A stretch of DNA of 53,130 nt, from the NCBI RefSeq assembly GCF_016429155.1, contig NZ_JAELUC010000024.1:1-53130 (forward strand), read 5' to 3'. The stretch comes from Pedobacter sp. ASV12. Lineage in GTDB: Bacteria; Bacteroidota; Bacteroidia; Sphingobacteriales; Sphingobacteriaceae. The first letter of the stretch is position 1; each line of letters starts with the position of its first letter. Positions 6,901-17,406 of this stretch are shown here, piece after piece. The position numbers were made by a program, and so were the translations under genes. The notes below the pieces were generated by a model, which worked only from the letters and a program-made list of their open reading frames with translations, searched no databases and was not told the DNA's origin.

Positions 6901-8361
6901 ATGAACCTCAAGAGCCTTTTATCCCTATCCATTGCCATTGTAACCGTTATACTGATTTCGTGCGCCTGCAAAAAGAGCAGCAAAACCCCCAAAGCACCCG
7001 ATCCCGTTGTACCGCCAATAACTGCTCCAGTGGCCAGCGATGTGGCTTTTTGGCTAACCAAAGGCGACCAAACCGCCTTGCTCGAAAAACAGAATGTAGC
7101 GCTCAATTTTAGTGCAACCCTTAACGGCAATACCACCATCGAAGTAGACGATGCGCAGGTTTACCAAAGCATTGATGGTTTTGGCTATACCTTAACCGGT
7201 GGCAGTGCCACTTTGATCAATAACTTGCCTGCGGCTACTAAAGATGCCCTGCTTAAAGAACTTTTCTCTACCGAAGACGGCGCCATAGGCGTAAGCTACC
7301 TGCGCGTAAGCATTGGCGCATCAGATTTGAGTGCACAGGTGTTTACCTACAACGAAAGGCCTGCCGGACAAACCGATGTAAGCCAAGACAATTTCTCTAT
7401 CGCAACCGAAATGACCGATTTGATACCCGTTTTGAAGAAAATCTTGGCTATCAATCCAAACATCAAAATATTGGGTTCGCCATGGACAGCGCCCACTTGG
7501 ATGAAAACCAACAATGCCTTTAAAGGAGGCAGCCTAAAGCCCGAATATTACCAGTCGTACGCCACCTATTTTATCAAGTACATCCAAGCCATGAAGGCTC
7601 AGGGCATTACCATCGACGCCATTACCATCCAAAACGAACCGCTGCATCCGGGCAATACGCCAAGTATGTATATGGAAGCAAAAGACCAGGCCATTTTCAT
7701 CAAATCGGCTTTAGGTCCAGCCTTTAAAAGTGCAGGGATTACAACTAAAATCATCGTATACGACCACAATGCCGACCGACCGGATTACCCCTTAACTATT
7801 TTGGCCGACGCTGCAGCCAATCCTTATGTAGATGGCTCTGCTTTCCATTTGTACGGCGGCAATATTTCGGCCCTGAGCGATGTGCACAATGCCTATCCAG
7901 ACAAGCATGTATATTTTACCGAGCAATGGGTTGGCGGCCCAGGCAATTTTGGCAACGACCTTAAATGGCATGTTTCTACCCTTATTGTTGGCGCTACGCG
8001 CAACTGGAGCCGCAACGTACTGGAATGGAATTTGGCTGCCGACCCCAATTATAACCCGCATACGCCAGATGGAGGCTGCACCAGCTGCTTGGGCGCCCTC
8101 ACCATCGGTTCGAGTGTAAGCAGAAACGTAGCTTATTACATCATTGGTCATGCTTCTAAATTTGTACGTCCGGGTTCATACCGCATCGGTTCTACCCAGA
8201 ACAATACTTTGGCCAATGTAGCCTTTAAAAATATCGATGGCAAAAAAGTACTGGTTGTTTGCAATAATGCCAACACCGAACAAAGCTTTAACATCAAATA
8301 CAATGGCAAAATGGTAACTACTGCCTTGCCCGCAGGTGCGGTAGGCACCTATATTTGGTAA
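6901..8361 (+). CDS. Glycoside hydrolase family 30 lipoprotein
   Basis: 486 residues. A lipoprotein signal (LISC, lipid on C21) is followed by a Pro-rich linker to about residue 45 and then a GH30 (beta/alpha)8 barrel with the C-terminal beta-sandwich. Family marks: QSIDGFGYTLTGGSA near 89-103, LGSPWTAPTWMKTN near 191-204, acid/base E246 in TIQNEP, nucleophile E341 in YFTEQW. Known GH30 enzymes include glucosylceramidase, endo-beta-1,6-glucanase and xylanases; the PWSAP/NEP pattern here is nearest the glucosylceramidase / beta-1,6-glucanase subfamilies, but the substrate is inference. It is displayed on the cell surface or periplasmic, with no SusCD pair nearby, and is followed by a terminator at 8396. 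Confidence 0.93.
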   Translation: MNLKSLLSLSIAIVTVILISCACKKSSKTPKAPDPVVPPITAPVASDVAFWLTKGDQTALLEKQNVALNFSATLNGNTTIEVDDAQVYQSIDGFGYTLTGGSATLINNLPAATKDALLKELFSTEDGAIGVSYLRVSIGASDLSAQVFTYNERPAGQTDVSQDNFSIATEMTDLIPVLKKILAINPNIKILGSPWTAPTWMKTNNAFKGGSLKPEYYQSYATYFIKYIQAMKAQGITIDAITIQNEPLHPGNTPSMYMEAKDQAIFIKSALGPAFKSAGITTKIIVYDHNADRPDYPLTILADAAANPYVDGSAFHLYGGNISALSDVHNAYPDKHVYFTEQWVGGPGNFGNDLKWHVSTLIVGATRNWSRNVLEWNLAADPNYNPHTPDGGCTSCLGALTIGSSVSRNVAYYIIGHASKFVRPGSYRIGSTQNNTLANVAFKNIDGKKVLVVCNNANTEQSFNIKYNGKMVTTALPAGAVGTYIW

Positions 8362-8395
8362 CGATTTTCATATTTGTGATATGATTGATTTAGTT

Positions 8396-8422
8396 AGCCT
8401 CGCCACAAGCGGGGCTTTCTAT
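8396..8422 (+). terminator. Intrinsic terminator after the GH30 gene
   Basis: An 8-bp stem (AGCCTCGC 8396-8403 / GCGGGGCT 8409-8416, one T-G pair) with loop CACAA and tail TTCTATT. It lies 34 bases after the stop. Confidence 0.75.
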
Positions 8423-8478
8423 TGCCAAACATTTCTTCGTTTTGCTTGTTAATCAGTTTGATCATTCAACTTTAAGCT

Positions 8479-8946
8479 ATGAAAAGATACTTTTTTGCAC
8501 TAGCCGCCTTTGCAACCTTATTTACGGCATGCCAAGGTAACAAATCGGAACAGGCGACCACAGATACCTCGGCTTTAGATACCAATATTGTAAGCACAAC
8601 CCCTCAACACTGTTACCAATATATCAAAAACAGAGATACGGCCAAACTCTCTTTCATGACCAGTGGCACCATCACCACAGGCGAACTGAGCTACCACTTT
8701 GCCGAAAAAGACAGCAACAAAGGCATTATCAAGGGTGAAATGCGTGGCGATACGCTTATTGCCGATTATACCTTTAGCTCGGAAGGCAAAGAATCGGTAC
8801 GGCAGGTTGCTTTTCTGAAAAAAGGCGATCAGATGCTGGAAGGCTTTGGCGACGTGTTGGAAAAAGACGGCAAAATGATTTTCAAAGACCTCCATACGCT
8901 AAAGTTTGGCCAGCCGATTATTTTCGATAAAATCGAGTGCCATTAA
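8479..8946 (+). CDS. Hypothetical lipoprotein
   Basis: 155 residues with a lipoprotein signal peptide ending LFTAC (lipidated C18). A flexible Ser/Thr/Asp-rich spacer is followed by a beta-rich domain from about residue 42 (QHCYQYIKNRDTAKLSFMTSGTITTGELSYHFAEKD). This resembles the lipocalin-like short lipoproteins found across Bacteroidota; no enzyme motif is visible. It is monocistronic between the GH30 gene and the DUF2185 gene. The 207 bases that follow (8947-9153) hold no recognisable gene. Confidence 0.8.
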   Translation: MKRYFFALAAFATLFTACQGNKSEQATTDTSALDTNIVSTTPQHCYQYIKNRDTAKLSFMTSGTITTGELSYHFAEKDSNKGIIKGEMRGDTLIADYTFSSEGKESVRQVAFLKKGDQMLEGFGDVLEKDGKMIFKDLHTLKFGQPIIFDKIECH

Positions 8947-9153
8947 TATTGCTATTTAAAACACTTCAAGGATTTCATCAAATTCCTAAAAAGCCTCAGG
9001 CAAAAGCAAGCCGTATTAATCAATGGCAAAAAATATGCGCTGAGTTACAGATTTCCTTTTCCGAATATCAATTAGGTTAAAAAGAGCTACCCCAACCGAC
9101 CATGACGCTTAAAATCACATTAAAATTGTATTTTAGGCCAGCAGATTTTAACT

Positions 9154-9900
9154 ATGGATAACAACTTCGAAAACTTCCCGCCCATTGGAGGATTATTGGT
9201 TTCTAAAATGATCTTCGATGAAAACCGGAAGCCGCTTTTTATGTACCGAAACAAATCAACCCGTCCAGAAGACAGTGGCTGGAAAATATTTAGCGGATTT
9301 GAGAGCGAAGCCTATACCGATGATCCTCGAAATATTATCATTTGCAATCCTTCCACCCTTTTAAAAATCGACCCCACGGTAGCCCCATTATTGCTCAAAG
9401 GCGTAGGTTCGGTTTATGAGCGCGAAAACGAGCATTCGGATTGGTACAGGGTAAGTGATTATCCACTTAGCGACGATTTTATGGTGAAGCACAAGCTCAC
9501 CGAAAATTGGACCATCGACATCAATAATCTTTTTGAACGTCGTGTGGAAGATAATGGATCTTTGCTTTATACCACTGGCGATAAATCGGTAAGGCTTTCC
9601 ATTTGGCTGGAGGAAGGGCAATCGCAAGCGCAACTGAAGACGCATTTTGAACAGACTGGATTAAACCGAGACCAATCGCAAGCCAAAACCATCCAAACTT
9701 TCGATTTTTCTGACGAACACGTGGCCCGGGTAGGCTACCAAATCAAAGAAGCAGAAGCTGATAAAACCTACGACGTCATCTACACCTTCAACCTCATCGC
9801 CGGCGAAGTGCTTGCAGCGGTTTTCTATTTTGACGAACCTGCCGATCTGGCTTGGGCCATCGAAACCTGGAAAAACCTGAAGTTAAAAGACGAAGCCTAG
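9154..9900 (+). CDS. DUF2185 (Imm33-like) protein with a C-terminal extension
   Basis: 248 residues. Residues about 10-95 (GGLLVSKMIFDENRKPLFMYR, DSGWKIFSGFESE, NIIICNPSTLLKIDP) match the DUF2185/Imm33 domain, a family seen both as stand-alone proteins and as immunity proteins of polymorphic toxin systems. The C-terminal half (about 115-248, from ENWTIDINNLFERRVEDNGSLLY) is a second alpha/beta domain I cannot name. No toxin, VgrG, Rhs or secretion gene is adjacent, so an immunity role is only a possibility. The TAG stop overlaps the stop of the convergent pseudouridine synthase gene (CTAG at 9897-9900). Confidence 0.78.
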   Translation: MDNNFENFPPIGGLLVSKMIFDENRKPLFMYRNKSTRPEDSGWKIFSGFESEAYTDDPRNIIICNPSTLLKIDPTVAPLLLKGVGSVYERENEHSDWYRVSDYPLSDDFMVKHKLTENWTIDINNLFERRVEDNGSLLYTTGDKSVRLSIWLEEGQSQAQLKTHFEQTGLNRDQSQAKTIQTFDFSDEHVARVGYQIKEAEADKTYDVIYTFNLIAGEVLAAVFYFDEPADLAWAIETWKNLKLKDEA

Positions 9901-10583
9901 AACTGTTCAAACTTTTCCCAAAAACCGTCAACCGGCAATTTGGCAAAAATAGAAACTGGTTCTTTTTGTACAGGGTGGATAAACTCGAGCTTACGGGCAT
10001 GCAAACAAATGCTGCCTTTACGGCTGCCGCGCGGATAGCCGTATTTGTTATCGCCTACAATGGGGCAGTTTAGGGTTGACAGCTGTACCCTGATTTGGTG
10101 CGAACGGCCGGTTAAAGGATTAACCTGCAGCAAATAATAGCCCCCCACTTCGGCCAGCAACTTATAATCCAACTCAGACCGCTGACTGTTGGGCACTTCC
10201 TTGTTATAAGCCGTAACCAGGTTTTTCTGCGGATTTTTAATCAGCCAGTGTACCAGGTTGCCTTCGGGCCTGGCCGGCTTGTTGCGCACCACGGCAAAAT
10301 AGGTCTTGCGCACTTCACGGTTCTTAAAAACGGCATTCATCCTTTCTAACGCCTTGCTAGTTTTGGCAAACAGGATAACGCCGCTTACCGGTCTGTCTAA
10401 ACGGTGCACCACCCCCAAAAAAGCACCATTAGGCTTGTTGTATTTTTTGGCAATGTATTTTTTAACCTGCTCGTCCAATGGCTCATCGCCGGTCTCGTCA
10501 ACCTGCACAATATCGCCGGCACGTTTGTTAACGGCAATCAAATGGTTGTCTTCGTATAAAATATCTGATTCGGTAATGGGCAT
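9897..10583 (-). CDS. RluA-family pseudouridine synthase
   Basis: 228 residues, cytoplasmic. It isomerises uridine to pseudouridine in RNA. The catalytic aspartate is D63 in the family motif HRLDRPVSG (residues 60-68); other family regions are LYEDNHLIAVNKRAGDIVQ at the N terminus and NPLTGRSHQIRVQL. There is no N-terminal S4 RNA-binding domain, which fits the short single-domain RluA/TruC-type branch; the target RNA site cannot be assigned. It lies 72 bases downstream of panB on the same strand and is probably cotranscribed. Its start has A-rich sequence (AAAGAAAA) just upstream, as is usual in this phylum. Confidence 0.93.
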   Translation of the reverse strand: MPITESDILYEDNHLIAVNKRAGDIVQVDETGDEPLDEQVKKYIAKKYNKPNGAFLGVVHRLDRPVSGVILFAKTSKALERMNAVFKNREVRKTYFAVVRNKPARPEGNLVHWLIKNPQKNLVTAYNKEVPNSQRSELDYKLLAEVGGYYLLQVNPLTGRSHQIRVQLSTLNCPIVGDNKYGYPRGSRKGSICLHARKLEFIHPVQKEPVSIFAKLPVDGFWEKFEQF

Positions 10584-10655
10584 TTTTCTTTTCTTTTCGT
10601 CACTGCGAAGAGGCGCAACGATTAATAGTTGATTAGCACTTGCTTATCCAAGGAA

Positions 10656-11471
10656 CTAATACTGTTCTTTTTCGTTCGGGAAATCAACTGCTTTCACATC
10701 TTTGATATAAGCTTGGGCAGCGTCTTTAACACCCTCGTACAAATTCATGTACTGGCGCAAAAACCTTGGCTTAAAGCCTTTGGTCAATCCGATCATGTCG
10801 TTAATCACCAGCACCTGGCCATCGCAATGCGGACCGGCACCAATGCCAATGGTCGGAATTTGAAGGCTTTCGGTAACCTCTTTGGCCAGTTTGGCCGGTA
10901 TTTTTTCGAGCACAACCGCAAAACAGCCCGCATCTTGCAGGGCTAGAATATCTGTTTTCAGCTTTTCCGCTTCCGCCTCGTCTTTGGCCCTTACCGTGTA
11001 AGTTCCAAATTTGTAAATCGATTGCGGGGTAAGACCCAAATGGCCCATAACCGGAATGCCCGCCGTGATGATACGCTGCACCGATTCTGCAATTTCGGCA
11101 CCGCCTTCCAGCTTTACACCATGGGCACCAGACTCTTTCATGATCCTGATGGCCGAGTTGAGGGCCTCTTTAGAATTGCCCTGGTAAGAACCAAAAGGCA
11201 GGTCTACTACCACAAAAGAACGGCTGGCACCACGCACTACGCTCTGCGCATGGTAAATCATTTGGTCGAGTGTAATGGGCAAAGTCGTTTCGTGCCCAGC
11301 CATTACATTCGAGGCCGAATCTCCAACCAATAAAACATCCAGGCCCGCATCGTCTAAAATGGTGGCCATCGAATAATCGTAAGCGGTCAACATCGCGATC
11401 TTCTCGCCACGTTGCTTCATCTCCTGCAAGATGTGCGTAGTAACACGCTTAATTTCTTTGTTTACAGACAT
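10656..11471 (-). CDS. panB: 3-methyl-2-oxobutanoate hydroxymethyltransferase
   Basis: 271 residues, the usual PanB length. It transfers a one-carbon unit from 5,10-methylene-THF to ketoisovalerate to make ketopantoate, the first committed step of pantothenate and CoA synthesis. Family motifs: [17 protein letters not shown], the metal-binding [41 protein letters not shown], and [16 protein letters not shown] with the conserved Asp. The ATG at 11471 (MSVNKEIK) is chosen over a TTG at 11492 because a -7 promoter match (11490-11497) would overlap that TTG. No panC or panD is nearby. Confidence 0.96.
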   Translation of the reverse strand: MSVNKEIKRVTTHILQEMKQRGEKIAMLTAYDYSMATILDDAGLDVLLVGDSASNVMAGHETTLPITLDQMIYHAQSVVRGASRSFVVVDLPFGSYQGNSKEALNSAIRIMKESGAHGVKLEGGAEIAESVQRIITAGIPVMGHLGLTPQSIYKFGTYTVRAKDEAEAEKLKTDILALQDAGCFAVVLEKIPAKLAKEVTESLQIPTIGIGAGPHCDGQVLVINDMIGLTKGFKPRFLRQYMNLYEGVKDAAQAYIKDVKAVDFPNEKEQY

Positions 11472-11489
11472 GTTTTTTGTTTTGTTAAA

Positions 11490-11497
11490 CAAAATTA
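11490..11497 (-). promoter_or_regulatory. Candidate -7 promoter element of panB
   Basis: On the minus strand TAATTTTG fits TAnnTTTG, about 18 bases before the ATG at 11471. No clear -33 TTG is seen. A 10-bp palindrome GAGATATCTC (11510-11519) lies just upstream and could be an operator. Confidence 0.4.
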
Positions 11498-11601
11498 GGT
11501 TTTATAGCCGAGATATCTCTTTTTTATTGCTTTTTGTGCGTTATATCACACTATCCTTACAGAAACCGTAACCAGGCCGCAAAAGCCCAACAAGGCCAAG
11601 A

Positions 11602-11646
11602 ATAAAATATCTCAAAAAACTGATAAAATATCTTGAAAAAAGCTGA
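11602..11646 (+). repeat. Imperfect tandem repeat overlapping the carA -33 element
   Basis: ATAAAATATCTC-A6-CTGA (11602-11623) is followed directly by ATAAAATATCTTG-A6-GCTGA (11623-11646). The two copies of about 22 bases differ by a few bases; the change in the second copy creates the TTG of the promoter. Confidence 0.6.
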
Positions 11647-11663
11647 CTAAAAACGTACCTTTG
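11633..11663 (+). promoter_or_regulatory. carA promoter
   Basis: TTG (11633-11635), 20 bases, then TACCTTTG (11656-11663): a full match to the Bacteroidota housekeeping promoter. It predicts a leader of about 110 bases before the carA ATG at 11783. The -33 element lies inside the second copy of an imperfect tandem repeat (11602-11646). The rest of the 290-base gap from panB holds no gene. Confidence 0.65.
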
Positions 11664-11782
11664 TATCCTGAAATGAATGAATTCAGTCAGACTTTCTTGC
11701 CTTCCCTCAAAAACGGCATAACCGTTACGGAAATCCATTCTTTTTTATCTTTTTTCACCACTAATTCTTATTGTAATTCAAA

Positions 11783-12895
11783 ATGACTAACTACACCAAG
11801 TTACCTGCAATTTTGTTATTGGCCGATGGCACCGTTTTTTATGGCAAGGCAGCAGGTAAAATCGGGACCACCACTGGCGAAATCTGCTTTAACACAGGCA
11901 TGACCGGCTATCAGGAAGTATTTACAGATCCTTCGTACTTTGGTCAGATTATGGTAACCACCAATGCCCATATTGGAAATTATGGCATGCACAAAGACGA
12001 GATAGAATCAGATTCTATCAAAATAGCAGGTTTGGTTTGCAAGAACTACAACATTTTATACAGCAGAAAAGAAGCTTCCGAATCTATCCAAGACAACTTC
12101 CAGAACGAAAATATTGTGGGCATCTCGGAAGTTGACACCCGCGCACTGGTTCGCCACATCCGCAACAAGGGTGCAATGAACGCCATTATTTCGTCGGAGA
12201 TTACCGATTTACAGGAGCTGAAAAAAAGATTGGAAGCTGTACCTCCGATGGATGGATTGGAACTTTCGTCGCAGGTATCAACCAAAGAGCCTTACTATTA
12301 TGGCAATCCTGAGGCAAGCTATAAAGTTGCCGCCTTGGATTTGGGCATCAAAAAGAATATCCTTCGCAATTTCGACGACAGAGATATTTACGTTAAAGTT
12401 TATCCTGCCAAAACTACTTTCGAAGAAATGGACAAATGGGGCGCCAACGGTTATTTCATTTCAAATGGCCCCGGCGATCCGGCCGCTATGCCTTATGCCA
12501 TCGAAACCGTTAAAGCTATTTTAGATGCCGACAAACCGATGTTCGGCATTTGCCTGGGCCACCAATTATTGGCCGAAGCCAACGGCATTGGCACCATGAA
12601 AATGTTTAATGGCCACCGTGGCTTGAACCACCCGGTTAAAAACATCATCAAAAACCATTGCGAGGTAACTTCGCAGAACCATGGTTTTGGTGTTATTCCA
12701 GACGAAGTCAGAAATTCGGACAAGGTTGAAGTAACCCACATCAACCTTAACGACGATTCGATAGAAGGCATCCGCGTCAAAGGCAAAAAGGCCTTCTCGG
12801 TACAATACCACCCTGAATCTTCGCCAGGCCCGCACGACTCTCGCTACTTGTTCGACGATTTTGTAAGCATGGTAAAAGGCCAGCTTTCTTGGTAA
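11783..12895 (+). CDS. carA: Carbamoyl-phosphate synthase small (glutaminase) subunit
   Basis: 370 residues, the usual length. It hydrolyses glutamine and passes ammonia to CarB for carbamoyl phosphate, feeding pyrimidine and arginine synthesis. An N-terminal CPSase_sm domain (FNTGMTGYQEVFTDPSYFGQ) covers residues 1-140. The class I amidotransferase domain from about 180 has the triad C257 (GICLGHQ), H343 and E345 (QYHPESSPGPHD). The large subunit carB is not in this window, which is common in Bacteroidota. It is followed by a hairpin at 12927-12968 and then an ABC transporter pair. Confidence 0.97.
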   Translation: MTNYTKLPAILLLADGTVFYGKAAGKIGTTTGEICFNTGMTGYQEVFTDPSYFGQIMVTTNAHIGNYGMHKDEIESDSIKIAGLVCKNYNILYSRKEASESIQDNFQNENIVGISEVDTRALVRHIRNKGAMNAIISSEITDLQELKKRLEAVPPMDGLELSSQVSTKEPYYYGNPEASYKVAALDLGIKKNILRNFDDRDIYVKVYPAKTTFEEMDKWGANGYFISNGPGDPAAMPYAIETVKAILDADKPMFGICLGHQLLAEANGIGTMKMFNGHRGLNHPVKNIIKNHCEVTSQNHGFGVIPDEVRNSDKVEVTHINLNDDSIEGIRVKGKKAFSVQYHPESSPGPHDSRYLFDDFVSMVKGQLSW

Positions 12896-12926
12896 TATAT
12901 TTTTACAAAGTCTTTAACCCATACTT

Positions 12927-12968
12927 AAAGCCTCTTATCTTCCATTCGTCGGAAGTATAGGAGGCTTT
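12927..12968 (+). terminator. Hairpin after carA
   Basis: AAAGCCTC (12927-12934) pairs with GAGGCTTT (12961-12968); an inner CTTCC/GGAAG extends the stem. The tail is short in T, so termination is likely but not certain. The remainder to 13114 shows no gene. Confidence 0.55.
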
Positions 12969-13114
12969 ACCCGTTAAAAACATCGCTTTATCGGCATTTT
13001 GCTACCATTCGTACAAAATTCATTTTCTATTCACCTAAAGCTTCTTACATTTATCGAATAGAAAGCAAGCCCATAAGGCCTTGCCTCCCTAAACTATAAC
13101 AAAACCAATTAGCA

Positions 13115-13882
13115 GTGGAAAATAAAAACGCCATTATCAGCGTAAAAGACCTGGTAAAGAACTATGATGATTTCAAGGCCGTTAAAGGATTGAGCTTTGA
13201 AGTTTACGAAAACGAAATCTTCGGTTTGCTTGGCCCCAATGGCGCCGGCAAAACCACCACCCTCGAAATCATCGAAACCTTACGCAAAAAAACAGCCGGA
13301 GAAGTAATTGTAGATGGCTTTTCGGTCGACAGCGACCCTAGCGCCATCAAGGCAATCATCGGCGTACAGCTACAGGCTGCCGGTTATTACCCCAACCTGA
13401 ACCTGGTAGAGCTCCTCGAGCTTTTTGGCGGCCTCTATGGCGCCGACATCAAGCCGATGGAAATGCTGGAAAAAGTAAACCTGCAAGACAAAGCCAAGGC
13501 CAAATACAAAGCCTTGTCTGGCGGACAAAAACAACGCTTTTCTATTGCCACTACGCTCATCAATTCGCCGAAAATCATCTTCTTAGACGAGCCTACCACT
13601 GGCCTCGATCCGCAAGCCCGCAGAAACCTCTGGGATTTGATTACCGAAATCAGGAACAATGGCACTACGGTAGTCATTACCACCCACTACATGGATGAAG
13701 CCGAACAGCTTTGCGACCGCGTTGCCTTTGTAGAAAACGGACAGATCATTGCCCTCGACACCCCAGACCAATTGATAGATAATTTGATTGCAAGTGGTTT
13801 TGAGCGCAAAAAAGAAGTAAAAAAAGCCAACCTGGAAGATGTATTTATCAACCTGACGGGCAAAGAATGGCGAGAAGATTAG
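13115..13882 (+). CDS. ABC transporter ATP-binding protein (ABC-2 type exporter)
   Basis: 255 residues, one nucleotide-binding domain. Walker A GPNGAGKTT (40-48), signature LSGGQ (134-138), Walker B IIFLDE (154-159), D-loop GLDPQ, and H-loop H191. It is closest to the drug/CcmA-like (DrrA/NodI) group that pairs with ABC-2 permeases. The start is GTG at 13115. The permease gene follows after 143 bases; despite the gap they almost surely form one transporter. The substrate is unknown. Confidence 0.94.
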   Translation: MENKNAIISVKDLVKNYDDFKAVKGLSFEVYENEIFGLLGPNGAGKTTTLEIIETLRKKTAGEVIVDGFSVDSDPSAIKAIIGVQLQAAGYYPNLNLVELLELFGGLYGADIKPMEMLEKVNLQDKAKAKYKALSGGQKQRFSIATTLINSPKIIFLDEPTTGLDPQARRNLWDLITEIRNNGTTVVITTHYMDEAEQLCDRVAFVENGQIIALDTPDQLIDNLIASGFERKKEVKKANLEDVFINLTGKEWRED

Positions 13883-14025
13883 ATTTCGGCCGAAAGGCAG
13901 TAGTCCGTGGCCGATAGTTTACGGTCGGGAAGCTGATCGTCAGTCGGCAAAGCATACAGCAACAATAACCGCTACACCAACAACCTTAAAACTTTACAAC
14001 ATTTTAACTCAACGATAAACGTAAA

Positions 14026-15117
14026 ATGGCAAAAACATACAATCATACAAAAGCTACATTGGCGCTAGCCAAGGCCAGTTTCAGGTCAATTATGCGCAGT
14101 CCGTCGGCAGTGGTTTTTACCTTGGCCTTCCCCCTGATCTTTATCCTCGTATTCGGATTTCTGGGCGGTGGCGGCACCAAACTGGATGTAGCCGTAGCTC
14201 CTGATTCTGACCTGCAGAACCCTATTATTAGCGCCTTGGAAAAAGTGAGCGTAGTGCGGCTGAAAAAAGGCGACAACCTCGACAACATCAACAAAAACCT
14301 CGAAAAAGGCAATTACGACGCCTTGATCAAAGTAGAGAAAAACCCTTCGGGACTTCCTGCTTTCATTACCACCGTTAAATATACTTCGGCCTCTATGGAC
14401 AAAGGCAACATTTTGCGTTCGGTGCTCAATGAACTTTCCTACAAGCTGAATACCCAAAACATGAAGCCCACCGTAACCGAAATCAGGGCTACCACCGTTG
14501 AGGGTCGTTTGTACCGCACCATCGATTTTATTTTGCCGGGCCAATTGGGCTTCTCGCTGCTCAGCACCGGTGTATTTGGTACGGCTTTCGTTTTCTTCAG
14601 TTTACGCCAGAACCTGGTGATCAAACGCTTTTTTGCCACACCGGTTAGGCGTTCGAGCATTGTACTAGGCGAGGGCATTGCCCGTATCGGCTTTGCTTTG
14701 CTGGGTGCTCTATTCATTATCCTGATCGGCCATTTCGCCTTCCACTTTACGCTCATCAACGGGGCAGCCACGGTTATCAACATGTTAGTGCTGGCTACGC
14801 TGGGAGTCATTGTGTTTATGGGCTTTGGTTTTGTGGTTTCGGGTTTGGCCAAGAGCGAAAGCACCATTCCGCCGATTTCGAACATCATTACCTTGCCGCA
14901 ATTCCTGTTATCGGGCACCTTCTTTTCTATTGATGCCTTTCCAAACTGGTTGCAACCCATCAGCAGGGCTTTGCCGTTAACTTACTTAAACGATGCCATG
15001 CGCAAAGTAGCCTTTGAGGGCGCCAATCTATGGGATGTTAAACACCAGATGCTGATCATGCTAATTTGGGGTATCGGCATCTATGCCGTGGCCGTGAAAA
15101 CATTTAAATGGGAGTAA
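14026..15117 (+). CDS. ABC-2 type transporter permease
   Basis: 363 residues. One membrane helix near the N terminus (SAVVFTLAFPLIFILVFGFL), then a large periplasmic loop (about 50-170), then five C-terminal helices including LGALFIILIGHFAFHF and MLVLATLGVIVFMGFGFVV. The typical ABC-2 motif FLLSGTFFSIDAFPNWLQPISRALPLTYLNDAMR lies near 290-325. It is the membrane partner of the ATPase at 13115-13882. The 143-base gap between them contains G+C-rich degenerate repeats (GTCCGTGGCCGATAG-like) and no gene. Confidence 0.93.
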   Translation: MAKTYNHTKATLALAKASFRSIMRSPSAVVFTLAFPLIFILVFGFLGGGGTKLDVAVAPDSDLQNPIISALEKVSVVRLKKGDNLDNINKNLEKGNYDALIKVEKNPSGLPAFITTVKYTSASMDKGNILRSVLNELSYKLNTQNMKPTVTEIRATTVEGRLYRTIDFILPGQLGFSLLSTGVFGTAFVFFSLRQNLVIKRFFATPVRRSSIVLGEGIARIGFALLGALFIILIGHFAFHFTLINGAATVINMLVLATLGVIVFMGFGFVVSGLAKSESTIPPISNIITLPQFLLSGTFFSIDAFPNWLQPISRALPLTYLNDAMRKVAFEGANLWDVKHQMLIMLIWGIGIYAVAVKTFKWE

Positions 15118-15128
15118 AGACGAAGTGA

Positions 15129-15165
15129 ATTGGTTCATTGGCTCAATAGTATCATTGGTTCATTG
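15129..15165 (+). repeat. Short direct repeat ATTGGTTCATTG
   Basis: The 12-mer occurs at 15129-15140 and 15154-15165 in the 155-base gap between the ABC permease and the FMN reductase. It belongs with the other simple ATTCA/GGTTCATTG-type intergenic repeats in this window. No gene is seen here. Confidence 0.5.
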
Positions 15166-15272
15166 TTGGTATTCTTCACCAACAAGTTTCGATGATCATG
15201 CAACAAAACTGCCAACCATTAATTATTAGCTGTAACCATCTTGCGTTTTAACGTAAATCCTTATCTTAGGGC

Positions 15273-15830
15273 ATGAAGAAGATAGCCATCCTTTCGGCGA
15301 GCGTGAGAAACGGCCGAAACAGTCACCGCGTAACCTTATATTTCAAGAATTACCTGCAAGCGCACCAGCTAGCCGAAGTTAGCCTGATCGACCTGAACGA
15401 ATACGACTTTCCTATTTTCGAAGAACGGTTAAGGTTTATTCCTGATCCTTCTGAGGCCATGCTCCGCTTTGCCAGCCAAATTACCGAAGCGGAGGGGATT
15501 ATTATCGTTACGCCAGAATACAATGGTGGCTATCCAGCCAGCCTTAAAAACGTCATCGACTTATTGTATGCCGAATGGAAACGCAAGCCTCTGGCCATTG
15601 CCACGGTTTCGGCCGGCGCCTTTGCCGGATCGCAGGTGATTACCTCCCTGCAGTTCAGCCTCTGGAAAATAGGTGCATTGGTTGTTCCTGCCATGTTCCC
15701 TGTGCCTACAATAGACAAAACCTTTAACGAGCATGGCGAACCCGCCGATAAGGAAGGAACCGACAAACGTGCAAACGCCTTTGTGAGCGAACTGCTTTAC
15801 TGGATGGATGCCAAGGCCAAAATGGGCTAG
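15273..15830 (+). CDS. NADPH-dependent FMN reductase-like flavoprotein
   Basis: 185 residues, flavodoxin-like fold of the NADPH_FMN_red family (ArsH/chromate-reductase/azoreductase relatives). The N-terminal phosphate-binding loop is ILSASVRNGRNSHRV (GxxRxxS-like), and the flavin-binding segment TPEYNGGYPASLKNVIDLL sits around residues 83-101. It reduces flavin or quinone-type substrates with NADPH; the natural substrate is not readable. It is a single gene followed by a good terminator. Confidence 0.9.
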   Translation: MKKIAILSASVRNGRNSHRVTLYFKNYLQAHQLAEVSLIDLNEYDFPIFEERLRFIPDPSEAMLRFASQITEAEGIIIVTPEYNGGYPASLKNVIDLLYAEWKRKPLAIATVSAGAFAGSQVITSLQFSLWKIGALVVPAMFPVPTIDKTFNEHGEPADKEGTDKRANAFVSELLYWMDAKAKMG

Positions 15831-15854
15831 CCTACCTCCTCTTTTCAACCATAA

Positions 15855-17378
<1,524 letters not shown>

Positions 17379-17406
17379 GCAAATCTACAGCCTCGTTAAA
17401 GGCATC

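Noticed and set aside
8947..9061. In-frame continuation of about 38 codons after the stop of the lipoprotein gene
   Set aside because: It has no start codon, no domain and could be chance; only its lack of stops caught attention.
11541..11738. 65-codon minus-strand frame between panB and carA
   Set aside because: It covers the carA promoter and tandem repeat, has low complexity (Phe/Arg/Tyr) and no homology pattern.
13883..14025. CRISPR or small RNA in the gap between the ABC ATPase and permease genes
   Set aside because: Only degenerate GTCCGTGGCCGATAG-like repeats with no regular spacing; no promoter-terminator pair.
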